Positions 1 to 6,258 of a stretch of DNA of 14,897 bases are shown one piece after another. Source of the stretch: an uncultured Alcaligenaceae bacterium (GTDB lineage: Bacteria > Pseudomonadota > Gammaproteobacteria > Burkholderiales > Burkholderiaceae_B); contig CALCPT010000646.1 of assembly GCA_937897265.1 (NCBI GenBank), forward strand, positions 1 to 14,897, in the 5' to 3' direction. Numbering within the stretch: the stretch's first letter is position 1; each line of letters opens with the position of its first letter. Made by a program: the position numbers and the translations under genes. The notes beneath the pieces are model-generated. The model saw nothing but the letters and a program-made list of their open reading frames with translations. It was not told the DNA's origin and did no database searches.

Positions 1-450
1 ATTGAATTACGCACACCGATCATGCATTACATCGATCGTCCGAAGCCCGAAACGGGTTTAGATGGCAAGTTTTCTTGGCAATATACGACCGCCGTGGCGC
101 TGCTCGATGGTCAGGTTGAACCGAAGAGTTTTACACAAGAGCGTCGCTTTTCTGCGGATGTTGTTAGTTTGCTTGAAAAAATTATTCTGAATCGTGACGC
201 CACGATTTCAGGTCGTTTGGATCGGATGCATGTCGAGCTTAGGGTGGTGTTGCGCGATGGCCGTGAGGTGATGCAGCGCTGCGATGCGCCCTTGGGCAGT
301 TGGACTCGTCCGGTTGGCCCTGAAAAAATTCGAGATAAAGCGCGCGGACTCATCACTGAAGTCTGCGGCAGCGACGTGGCGGCTCGGGTCGACGCAATTG
401 TGATGGGTGGGGGCGATTTTGAAGTACGAGATTTGATGGCATTGATTTAA
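1..450 (+). CDS. MmgE/PrpD family protein, C-terminal part (5' truncated by window)
   Basis: The frame is open from base 1 to the TAA at 448-450, giving about 149 visible residues; the start lies outside the window. An internal ATG at 22 is probably not the start, because the frame continues upstream of it. The visible part matches the C-terminal domain of MmgE/PrpD proteins, which include 2-methylcitrate dehydratase and cis-aconitate decarboxylase. The characteristic stretch is the one around KPETGLDGKFSWQYTTAVAL, followed by ALLDG and a late GGGDFEVRDLMALI ending. Known members act in the cytoplasm on tricarboxylic or related acids. The exact substrate cannot be read from this fragment. A dioxygenase gene follows on the same strand after 166 bases, and a CitE-like lyase and a Bug binding protein lie nearby. 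That context fits organic-acid breakdown, but this is inference. Confidence 0.85.
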   Translation: MELRTPIMHYIDRPKPETGLDGKFSWQYTTAVALLDGQVEPKSFTQERRFSADVVSLLEKIILNRDATISGRLDRMHVELRVVLRDGREVMQRCDAPLGSWTRPVGPEKIRDKARGLITEVCGSDVAARVDAIVMGGGDFEVRDLMALI

Positions 451-517
451 ATGCGAGACGATTGAAGTCATGCAACGAGTGGATTTGAAAGTCAATAACC
501 AAGAGAATGATTCACTG

Positions 518-585
518 TGGTCTGAACGCAGACCAGCGCGCGGATGGTTCACGTCGCTCTGACAAGCGGCGAAGAGTACACTTCT
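518..585 (+). other. Cluster of three small stem-loops in the gap before the dioxygenase gene
   Basis: The gap at 451-616 has no gene but holds three potential hairpins in a row. The first pairs 518-524 with 529-535 around an AACG loop, a perfect 7-base stem. The second pairs 552-558 with 565-571 around a 6-base loop, with one G-T wobble. The third pairs GAAG at 572-575 with CTTC at 582-585. None is followed directly by a T run, so a classical intrinsic terminator is not supported. They could be a weak terminator region for the upstream gene, a structured leader, or chance. Confidence 0.3.
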
Positions 586-616
586 TGATAAAAATAATGT
601 GTTGTGAGGCAAACGT

Positions 617-1693
617 ATGGTCTTAAATTCTTTGAAACATCCTTCAAACTGGCGGGTCGCCGATCTCGAACGCGATCAGCGGTGGGTTTTTAGAATTGAT
701 GCAGCGACGCGTCAAGAGATGATTGATGCGGTATTAAAAGCTGAAGATCCCAACAAGTCGTTGCTCGATTACCGACGTTCTGATTTTGCCCTGAGCAAGA
801 CTTTGGTGACGCTGAAGGCGGCGCTTGAAGAGGTCAAGCGCGGGTTAGGTGTGGCCTTGATCAAGGGTTTGCCACGGCAAGAGCTCACCCCAAAACAGTT
901 CGAAATCTTGACCTGGAGTTTAGGTCTGTATAGCGGCGTGCCGCGTCCTCAAGGTAAAGACACGCACTATATTTCAGCGGTGAAAGATGCTGGCATGACG
1001 TACCGTTCGGGTACAGGCCGCGGTTATTCATCTAACGCTGAGCTTGATTTTCATACCGATTCGTCAGACATCATTTTTTTAAGCTGCTTTAATCAAGCCG
1101 TATCCGGTGGTAAAACCATTGTGAGTAGCTCAATGGCTGGACACGATGTGATGGCGCGTGAGTATCCCGACCAGCTTAAGTGGCTGTACGAACCGATTGC
1201 GTTTAGCCGGCAAGGTGAGGGCGCCCCCGACGAGGGCCCGTACGTGATGCAACCAGTGTTTTCGCAGCAAGGTGACAAATGGTTTGGCCGCTGGAACTGG
1301 AACCGCGTGCGCAGCGCTCAAAAAATCGAAGGTGCTCCGCAAATTAGTGCCGAACATTTTGCTGCACTCGAACAGTTTGATCAGGTTGTTCGTCGCCCCG
1401 AGATCGCCTACGAAATGTGGCTTGAACCCGGTGATGTACAAATCGTGAATAGTCACGTGACGCTGCATTCGCGCACCGAGTTCCAAGATCACGAGGATCC
1501 TGCGCTTAAGCGTTTGTTGTATCGACTCTGGATTGCACCACCCGATAGTGAAGTGCTACCAGAGTGCTGGCGCGATTTATATCGCGCTTGCGAGTCGGGT
1601 AGCGTTCGCGGTGGGATCCGTGGGTTTAAGTATGACGAGGCCTGCGCTCAGTTTGAGGCACGTCAGGCGCAAGATTGCGCCATGCGTGCTTAA
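617..1693 (+). CDS. TauD/TfdA family Fe(II)/2-oxoglutarate-dependent dioxygenase
   Basis: This 358-residue protein belongs to the family of non-haem iron oxygenases that couple 2-oxoglutarate decarboxylation to oxidation of a substrate in the cytoplasm. The iron-binding triad is visible: H146 and D148 in the segment ELDFHTDSSD, and distal H284 in NSHVTLHSRTEF. R303 in RLLYRLW is placed where the family binds the 2-oxoglutarate carboxylate. The N-terminal 90 residues are less characteristic. Length is at the upper end of what is usual for TauD-like proteins. The ATG at 617 has GAGG at 606-609, 7 bases upstream, which supports this start. The TAA stop at 1691-1693 overlaps the stop of the opposing lyase gene. 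The substrate is unknown; sulfonates, aryloxy acids and betaine-like compounds are all used in the family. The neighbouring acid-metabolism genes suggest an organic acid, but this is inference. Confidence 0.9.
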   Translation: MVLNSLKHPSNWRVADLERDQRWVFRIDAATRQEMIDAVLKAEDPNKSLLDYRRSDFALSKTLVTLKAALEEVKRGLGVALIKGLPRQELTPKQFEILTWSLGLYSGVPRPQGKDTHYISAVKDAGMTYRSGTGRGYSSNAELDFHTDSSDIIFLSCFNQAVSGGKTIVSSSMAGHDVMAREYPDQLKWLYEPIAFSRQGEGAPDEGPYVMQPVFSQQGDKWFGRWNWNRVRSAQKIEGAPQISAEHFAALEQFDQVVRRPEIAYEMWLEPGDVQIVNSHVTLHSRTEFQDHEDPALKRLLYRLWIAPPDSEVLPECWRDLYRACESGSVRGGIRGFKYDEACAQFEARQAQDCAMRA

Positions 1694-2562
1694 CGAGTCG
1701 CCGCCAATTTTTGACTAATCGCAACAATGCGCTGTGCAGCGTAGACGATCGGGTAGTCAATAAATTGCCCATCAAGTTGAATCGAGGACGAACCCGCAGC
1801 CTCTGCTGCGGCAAAGGCTTCAACAATCTTTGTGGCGCGCGCGACTTGTGCTTCAGTTGGCGTGAAAGCCTTGTTGACGACCGGAATTTGATCGGGGTGA
1901 ATACAAAGTTTGCCCTGAAAACCGAGGTCGCGAATCTTGTTGGTCGAGGCCTCAAAGCCTTCAGCATCTTGCAAATCAACCCAAACAGTATCGATCGGGG
2001 GCTCTTTGTCGTGCGCCCGAGACATCAAGACAACTTGATTACGGTAGGCCAGCAGTTCGGTCTCGTCTCTAGACCATTTCAAATTCAGATCTAAGGTAAA
2101 GTCGCCGGCGCCAAATGCCACGCGTTTGATGCGCGAGCAGCTTGACAGGATTTCGCCTAAGTTAGCGATGCCTTTGGCCGTTTCAATAATCGGGATCAGG
2201 TCGATGGCACCGAGTTCGAGCCCGCGTTCGCGTTCAAGTTCAGTCATGATCCAATCGGCAGTTTGCGCCTGACTGGCATTTTCAACTTTGGGCAAAATCA
2301 AACCGTCAACACCTGCTTGGACCGTTGCCACGAGGTCACCATAAGCATAAATCGTTGACATCGGATTGACGCGGATATACCCCAAACAGTTGCGTGGCCG
2401 CTGCATCGCTTGCACGGCTAGGGGGCGGCTAATGACTTTTTCTGAGACCGCGCAGGCGTCTTCTAAGTCAAGGATCACGGCGTCAGCTCCGAGTGTGAAG
2501 GCTTTCTCGGTGCGTCGTGGATGGTTGGCGGGTGCGAACAAAAATGTTCTAAAAGTCCCCAT
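1690..2562 (-). CDS. CitE/HpcH-HpaI family lyase (CoA-ester lyase type)
   Basis: This complete 290-residue protein belongs to the HpcH/HpaI aldolase and citrate-lyase beta-subunit (CitE) family. Members cleave or form C-C bonds in acyl-CoA esters such as citryl-, malyl- or citramalyl-CoA, using Mg2+. Visible landmarks in order are RTFLFAPAN near residue 5, LDLEDA (31-36), RVNP (64-67), PKVE (91-94), PIIETAKG (124-131) with E127, GAGDFTLDL (151-159) with D154, and IHPDQI (221-226). E127 and D154 sit where family members hold the metal. The size fits a stand-alone CitE-like or malyl-CoA lyase-like enzyme rather than a citrate lyase complex subunit, and no citD or citF is nearby. An AGGAAA at 2568-2573 lies upstream of the start. 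The Bug binding-protein gene lies 140 bases upstream on the same strand. The exact substrate is unknown. Confidence 0.9.
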   Translation of the reverse strand: MGTFRTFLFAPANHPRRTEKAFTLGADAVILDLEDACAVSEKVISRPLAVQAMQRPRNCLGYIRVNPMSTIYAYGDLVATVQAGVDGLILPKVENASQAQTADWIMTELERERGLELGAIDLIPIIETAKGIANLGEILSSCSRIKRVAFGAGDFTLDLNLKWSRDETELLAYRNQVVLMSRAHDKEPPIDTVWVDLQDAEGFEASTNKIRDLGFQGKLCIHPDQIPVVNKAFTPTEAQVARATKIVEAFAAAEAAGSSSIQLDGQFIDYPIVYAAQRIVAISQKLAATR

Positions 2563-2648
2563 AGCGGTTTCCTGAAAGAATGTTGTATTTCGAAATGATT
2601 TGTAAAAAATTGAAGTGCCGTGCGGCTGAATGACCGGTGCATTTCGGC

Positions 2649-2684
2649 CAAGCTAAACAGACAATACTGCGACCGAGTAGCTTG
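2649..2684 (-). repeat. Inverted repeat between the Bug and CitE-like genes
   Basis: CAAGCTA at 2649-2655 is the exact reverse complement of TAGCTTG at 2678-2684, with 22 bases between. It lies in the 140-base gap (2563-2702) between two co-directional genes, so it could form a long-loop hairpin in a shared transcript. There is no T run right after it on the minus strand, so a terminator is not claimed. The rest of the gap shows no gene. Confidence 0.35.
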
Positions 2685-2702
2685 CCTAGACAGTCTTGGG
2701 TG

Positions 2703-3692
2703 TTATTCAACAGTCAATTTAATCTGTTTAAGTAGCGCCGCAAAGCTCTCGAGTTCTTTTTTAATTTGCGCAGACATCTCAGCTGAAGTGTTGCCGACGG
2801 GTTCGGCACCCGTTGCTAACAATTGGCTTTTCACCTCTGGGATGTTGACGATTTTCGTGACCTCTGCGCTGAGCTTATTTACGATATCGCTCGGCGTTTT
2901 GGCAGGGGCTAACAGACCAAACCAGGTACCGACGTCGAAGCCCGGCAAAATCGTTTCATTGAGAGTCGGAACATCGGGTAGAGCAGACGAGCGCTTGGCC
3001 GTGGTCACTGCTAACGCACGCGTTTTTCCTGCATTGACCTGCGGCAATCCTGCGGTGATCGTGTCAAACATTAGTTGTACCTGACCGCTGACTAGGTCAG
3101 AGATTGCTGGTGCACTGCCTTTGTAGGGGATGTGGATGATATTTGTTTGTGCCTGCAGATTAAACATTTCGCCGATTAGGTGATGTGCAGTGCCCGACCC
3201 GGCCGAACCATAGTTCAGTTTGCCTGGTTGTGCTTTGGCCAAGGCGACAAACTCTTGAATCGTATTGGCTGGAATTTTGGCGTTTATAACCACCATGTTT
3301 GGGATCAGCGCAATGACGCTGACAGGGGCAAAATCACGACCAATATCGTAAGGCAGATTTTTAAACACATTTTGAGCAATGGTGTGGTGCGTAGCGGCTA
3401 GCAGCAGCGTGTAGCCATCGGCAGGTGATTTGGCAACTTGGTCTGCACCGAGCGTGGCACCCGCGCCAGGCTTATTCTCGACAATCACGGGCTGCCCCCA
3501 ATCGGCGGTCATGCGCTGCGCCACGAGGCGCGCTAACAGGTCACTCGAGCCACCGGGCGCGAACGGCACGACAATCTTGATATTGCGGTTCGGAAAGCTA
3601 GCCGCTGTTTGTGCAAACGACAGCGAGGTTAAACAGGTCATAGCCGCAGCGGCAACAAGTTTAAGAAGAGTAGGCATTTTGTGTTGTCTCAT
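2703..3692 (-). CDS. Bug family tripartite tricarboxylate transporter substrate-binding protein
   Basis: This 329-residue periplasmic binding protein is of the Bug/TctC type, which captures carboxylates or related small molecules. It starts with a Sec-type signal peptide: K5 and K11 around a hydrophobic core, then SLSFAQ, with likely cleavage after A27. Family landmarks follow: VVPFAPGGSSD (41-51), ENKPGAGATLGA (72-83), ADGYTLLL (91-98), then IPYKGSAPA and DVPTLNE further on. A second ATG at 3677 (residue 6) gives a more usual signal peptide and has a GAGA upstream; no ribosome site is seen before the first ATG. The true start may therefore be 3677. No TctA/TctB membrane genes are present, as is common for Bug genes in Burkholderiales, so the binding protein may work with a transporter encoded elsewhere. 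The ligand is unknown; the CitE-like neighbour suggests a carboxylic acid. Confidence 0.93.
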   Translation of the reverse strand: MRQHKMPTLLKLVAAAAMTCLTSLSFAQTAASFPNRNIKIVVPFAPGGSSDLLARLVAQRMTADWGQPVIVENKPGAGATLGADQVAKSPADGYTLLLAATHHTIAQNVFKNLPYDIGRDFAPVSVIALIPNMVVINAKIPANTIQEFVALAKAQPGKLNYGSAGSGTAHHLIGEMFNLQAQTNIIHIPYKGSAPAISDLVSGQVQLMFDTITAGLPQVNAGKTRALAVTTAKRSSALPDVPTLNETILPGFDVGTWFGLLAPAKTPSDIVNKLSAEVTKIVNIPEVKSQLLATGAEPVGNTSAEMSAQIKKELESFAALLKQIKLTVE

Positions 3693-3697
3693 GTTTG

Positions 3698-3730
3698 TGA
3701 TTAACGCGAACTTATTTTATGACTAACGCG
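3698..3730. repeat. Two direct repeats 22 bases apart in the Bug promoter
   Basis: TGATTAACGCG at 3698-3708 and TGACTAACGCG at 3720-3730 match in 10 of 11 bases and are spaced 22 bases start to start, about two helical turns. They fall in the 41-base gap between the LON-domain gene and the Bug gene. They flank the proposed -10 box at 3714-3719. This placement suits a regulator binding in tandem, but no regulator gene is in the window. Confidence 0.45.
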
Positions 3731-3741
3731 CACTCAGTCAG
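3714..3741 (-). promoter_or_regulatory. Possible sigma70-type promoter for the Bug gene
   Basis: On the minus strand, CTGACT (3736-3741, 4 of 6 to the -35 consensus) and TAAAAT (3714-3719, 5 of 6 to the -10) are 16 bases apart. They lie just upstream of the Bug gene and overlap the end of the LON-domain gene. Transcription would begin near 3707, leaving about 30 bases of leader if translation begins at 3677. Recognised by eye only. Confidence 0.35.
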
Positions 3742-4366
3742 GCTCTTTGAAGACACCCATGTCTTCGAGAAGCTCTTGTACCAGATCAAGCCTCAGTCTG
3801 GGGTTTTCCATGGTTAGAAGGTGCTGCTTTTGTTGTGCAGGCAAATCGAGTAACTCGGCACACCGATTGGCAACCCACGCACAGTCTTGCAACTGATAGG
3901 GCTGGATGATGGGTCGTTGATCGGGGGGGATCCCTTGATCCTCAAGCGTGCGGATGATTTTTGTGAGGGCATCGGCTGTTGGTAAGAGCTCGGGCGGAAT
4001 TGCCACGACCTCATCGGGCGGAATCAACTCAACATCGGCGCGCCACAGGCCGTTTGCCTGTAGTTCTTTTTGAAGAATCTTAAAGCGTTGCCCGCCCTGG
4101 CAGCGAATCATAAACAAGCTGGGCTGCACCGCTTCAAAATGAATGATCGTGGCCAGAGTTCCGACCTCGGCAAATTCGATTTGCTTGCCAGCGACCTGAA
4201 CTTCAGCCCCCTGGTTTAGGGTGATGATGCCGAACGGCGTGTTGTCGCGCAGGCATTTCTTAGTCATGTCGAGGTAGCGCACTTCAAAGATTTTGAGCGC
4301 CATCATGCCAGCCGGAAATAAGGTGGCTCCAAGCGGAAAAATTGGAATACTCAGCGTCTGCATCAT
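3734..4366 (-). CDS. LON peptidase substrate-binding (N-terminal) domain protein, stand-alone
   Basis: This 210-residue protein carries the LON N-terminal substrate-binding domain without the ATPase or protease domains of Lon. The diagnostic N-terminus is visible: PIFPLGATLFPAG at 8-20, then KIFEVRY at 25-31, followed by GIITL and later the RFKI segment typical of the beta-rich half. The C-terminal third is helical, ending in LRLDLVQELLEDMGVF. No signal peptide or membrane segment is seen, so it is probably cytoplasmic. The molecular role of such stand-alone proteins is poorly defined; binding of unfolded or specific proteins is inferred from the Lon domain. Two adjacent ATG codons (4366 and 4363) could both serve as start, and the upstream GAAAG is a better distance from the second. 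The Bug gene starts 41 bases downstream on the same strand, while the importer operon diverges upstream. Confidence 0.9.
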   Translation of the reverse strand: MMQTLSIPIFPLGATLFPAGMMALKIFEVRYLDMTKKCLRDNTPFGIITLNQGAEVQVAGKQIEFAEVGTLATIIHFEAVQPSLFMIRCQGGQRFKILQKELQANGLWRADVELIPPDEVVAIPPELLPTADALTKIIRTLEDQGIPPDQRPIIQPYQLQDCAWVANRCAELLDLPAQQKQHLLTMENPRLRLDLVQELLEDMGVFKEPD

Positions 4367-4413
4367 CTTTCAACAATAAACCACAGCTTCGATACCGGCT
4401 ATTGTGCCTGAGA

Positions 4414-4440
4414 TTGACGCTAAGCTAGCGACCCTATAAG
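4414..4440 (+). promoter_or_regulatory. Possible promoter of the importer operon with a dyad in its spacer
   Basis: TTGACG at 4414-4419 (5 of 6 to the -35 consensus) and TATAAG at 4435-4440 (5 of 6 to the -10) lie 15 bases apart, a somewhat short spacer. CGCTA at 4418-4422 and TAGCG at 4426-4430 form an inverted repeat inside that spacer and could bind a regulator. Transcription would start near 4447, giving a leader of about 34 bases before the ATG at 4481. The gap at 4367-4480 is divergent, so it must also serve the LON-domain gene. Confidence 0.45.
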
Positions 4441-4468
4441 ATCGACTAGACTTAAAAATCAGCAGTCT

Positions 4469-4474
4469 GAAAGG
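4469..4474 (+). promoter_or_regulatory. Ribosome binding site deciding the first permease start
   Basis: GAAAGG at 4469-4474 is 6 bases from the ATG at 4481 but only 3 bases from the in-frame TTG at 4478. The spacing favours the ATG at 4481 as the start. Confidence 0.6.
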
Positions 4475-4480
4475 TATTTG

Positions 4481-5422
4481 ATGCTTGCCTACACTCTAAG
4501 GCGCGTGCTTTTGACGCTGCCGGTCATGCTCTTCGTAGCATTATTTGTTTTCGGCTTGCTCAGCCTGACACCTGGCGACCCCGCGGTCTTGTTAGCCGGT
4601 GAAGACGCGACGCCAGCTGATATTCTGCGTATTCGTCAAACTTTGGGGCTCGATCAGCCCTTTTTAGTGCGCTTTGGTGACTGGCTCTGGAAAGTCTTAC
4701 ATGGCGACCTGGGTGTCTCGTTGTTTACGGGGTTGCAAGTGAGCCAGATGATTGGTCAGCGACTTGCGCCGACCTTCACGTTGATGATCATGACCCTCAT
4801 TTTGTCAGTGACGCTGGCCGTGCCACTTGGCGCCTTAGCGGCCTGGCGGCATAACAAGCTGTACGACCGCAGCATCATGATGATGGCCGTGTTGAGCTTT
4901 TCTATTCCCTCATTCGTTGTAGGGTATCTGTTGGCCTATGCCTTTGGCTTAGAGTTGCGCTGGTTGCCAGTGCAAGGTTATGTGCCGTTCTCTCAAGGGT
5001 TTTGGGCCTCGATTCGAACCCTGATTTTGCCCACCTGTGCACTGGGTAGCGTATACGTGGCACTGATTACACGGATCAGTCGGGCAACGCTACTCGAGAC
5101 CCTGTCGCAAGATTACATCCGCACCGCGAGGTCAAAGGGCGTGAGTAACAAAGGCATTTTGTTTCGGCATGCCTTAAAAAATGTGGGAGTGCCGATCGTG
5201 ACCGTAGTCGGTAGTGGGGTGGCGTTATTAATTAGCGGTGCAGTTGTTACCGAGACGGTGTTCTCGATACCAGGGGTTGGCCGGTTGACCGTTGATGCCA
5301 TCTTGCGACGCGATTATCCGATTATTCAGGGCGTGATCTTGATGTTTAGTTTTATGTACGTCTTAGTGAACTTGACGGTCGATCTTCTATACCGTGTATT
5401 TGATCCAAGGATTAAATACTGA
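4481..5422 (+). CDS. ABC importer permease, DppB/OppB type
   Basis: This 313-residue inner-membrane protein is one of the two channel subunits of a peptide/nickel-type ABC importer. It begins with the standard YTLRRVLLTLPVML start of DppB proteins and then the LTPGDPA motif at 29-35. About six membrane segments are visible, near 9-29, 96-120, 133-155, 178-200, 240-262 and 282-303. The cytoplasmic loop that contacts the ATPase is at about 204-234 and includes DYIRTARSKGVS and LFRHALKN. It ends in the family's usual FDPRIKY. The ATG at 4481 is preferred over the TTG at 4478 because of the distance from GAAAGG. The TGA stop overlaps the next start by one base (TGATG), so the two permeases are probably translationally coupled. 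Confidence 0.95.
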   Translation: MLAYTLRRVLLTLPVMLFVALFVFGLLSLTPGDPAVLLAGEDATPADILRIRQTLGLDQPFLVRFGDWLWKVLHGDLGVSLFTGLQVSQMIGQRLAPTFTLMIMTLILSVTLAVPLGALAAWRHNKLYDRSIMMMAVLSFSIPSFVVGYLLAYAFGLELRWLPVQGYVPFSQGFWASIRTLILPTCALGSVYVALITRISRATLLETLSQDYIRTARSKGVSNKGILFRHALKNVGVPIVTVVGSGVALLISGAVVTETVFSIPGVGRLTVDAILRRDYPIIQGVILMFSFMYVLVNLTVDLLYRVFDPRIKY

Positions 5423-6255
5423 TGGCTACGTTCGTACAATTTTTTAAGCGGCACCCAACCATTGTTGTCGGTGGTTTTTTATTGAGCCTGTTATTTCTAA
5501 TGGCAATTTTTGCTCCTTGGCTCGGTACGATCGACCCCACCGCACTTTCGCCGATTCATCGTACAAGAGTGCCTAGTGAGCGCTTTTGGTTTGGTACCGA
5601 CTTGCTTGGTCGCGATGTGTATTCGCGCGTGGTCTACGGCGCACGCGTTTCGCTGACGGTTGGTTTCTCAGTCGCCATCTTATCCGCGGTGATAGGTACA
5701 GTCATTGGCTTGGCAGCCGGCTTTGTGAAGTGGATTGATGCGATCGTCATGCGCATCATGGACGGCTTTATGTCGATCCCGACGATTTTGTTAGCGATCG
5801 CTTTAATTGCGTTAACCCGAGCCTCTTTGCAAAACGTGATTTTGGCTGTGACAATTGCAGAAGTGCCAAGGGTAGTACGCTTAGTACGCGGCCTGACCTT
5901 ATCGTTACGCGAGCAACCCTATGTTGAGGCGGCTGTTGCCGCAGGGGCGGGGCGTTTGCGGATTGTCGCGAAACACATCTTCCCCAATACGATTGCGGCT
6001 TTGACCGTGCAAACAACGTATATCTGTGGTTTAGCAATTTTGGCTGAGGCGAGCTTGTCATTCATCGGCGCGGGTGTCCCCCCGTCGACACCGTCTTGGG
6101 GCAACATCATGGCAGAAGGTCGGGCACTTTGGCAGATCAAGCCGCACCTGATTGCGTTTCCTGCTTTGTTTTTATCTATCACGATTCTATCGATCAACAT
6201 GCTGGGCGATGGCTTGCGCGACGCGATCGATCCACGTATGGCAAAGAGGATTTAG
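5422..6255 (+). CDS. ABC importer permease, DppC/OppC type
   Basis: This 277-residue second channel subunit pairs with the DppB-like protein. It has the N-terminal membrane anchor (13-34) typical of DppC, then the conserved FGTDLLGRDVYSR segment at 57-69. Four to five further membrane segments follow. The ATPase-contact loop is at about 162-189 (LREQPYVEAAVAAGAG and HIFPN). The late motifs ASLSFIGAGVPP (210-221) and WGNIM (226-230) and the ending GDGLRDAIDPR are all family-typical. The gene starts within the stop codon of the upstream permease, and its last bases hold the AAAGAGGA (6243-6250) that serves the downstream ATPase gene. Substrate specificity does not come from this subunit. Confidence 0.95.
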   Translation: MATFVQFFKRHPTIVVGGFLLSLLFLMAIFAPWLGTIDPTALSPIHRTRVPSERFWFGTDLLGRDVYSRVVYGARVSLTVGFSVAILSAVIGTVIGLAAGFVKWIDAIVMRIMDGFMSIPTILLAIALIALTRASLQNVILAVTIAEVPRVVRLVRGLTLSLREQPYVEAAVAAGAGRLRIVAKHIFPNTIAALTVQTTYICGLAILAEASLSFIGAGVPPSTPSWGNIMAEGRALWQIKPHLIAFPALFLSITILSINMLGDGLRDAIDPRMAKRI

Positions 6256-6258
6256 GCC

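Noticed and set aside
518..535. Intrinsic terminator after the MmgE/PrpD gene
   Set aside because: The hairpin is perfect, but it is short and followed by AGCGCG rather than a T run.
208..612. A 134-codon open frame on the minus strand
   Set aside because: It lies opposite the MmgE/PrpD gene and the gap, has no recognisable domain and no convincing ribosome site.
1675..2094. A 139-codon open frame on the plus strand
   Set aside because: It is antisense to the CitE-like gene, which has clear family motifs across the same bases.
2620..3084. A 154-codon open frame on the plus strand
   Set aside because: It lies opposite the Bug gene; the protein shows no domain and its codon pattern mirrors the real gene.
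4478..4480. TTG as start of the first permease
   Set aside because: It is too close to GAAAGG; the adjoining ATG at 4481 has the better spacing.
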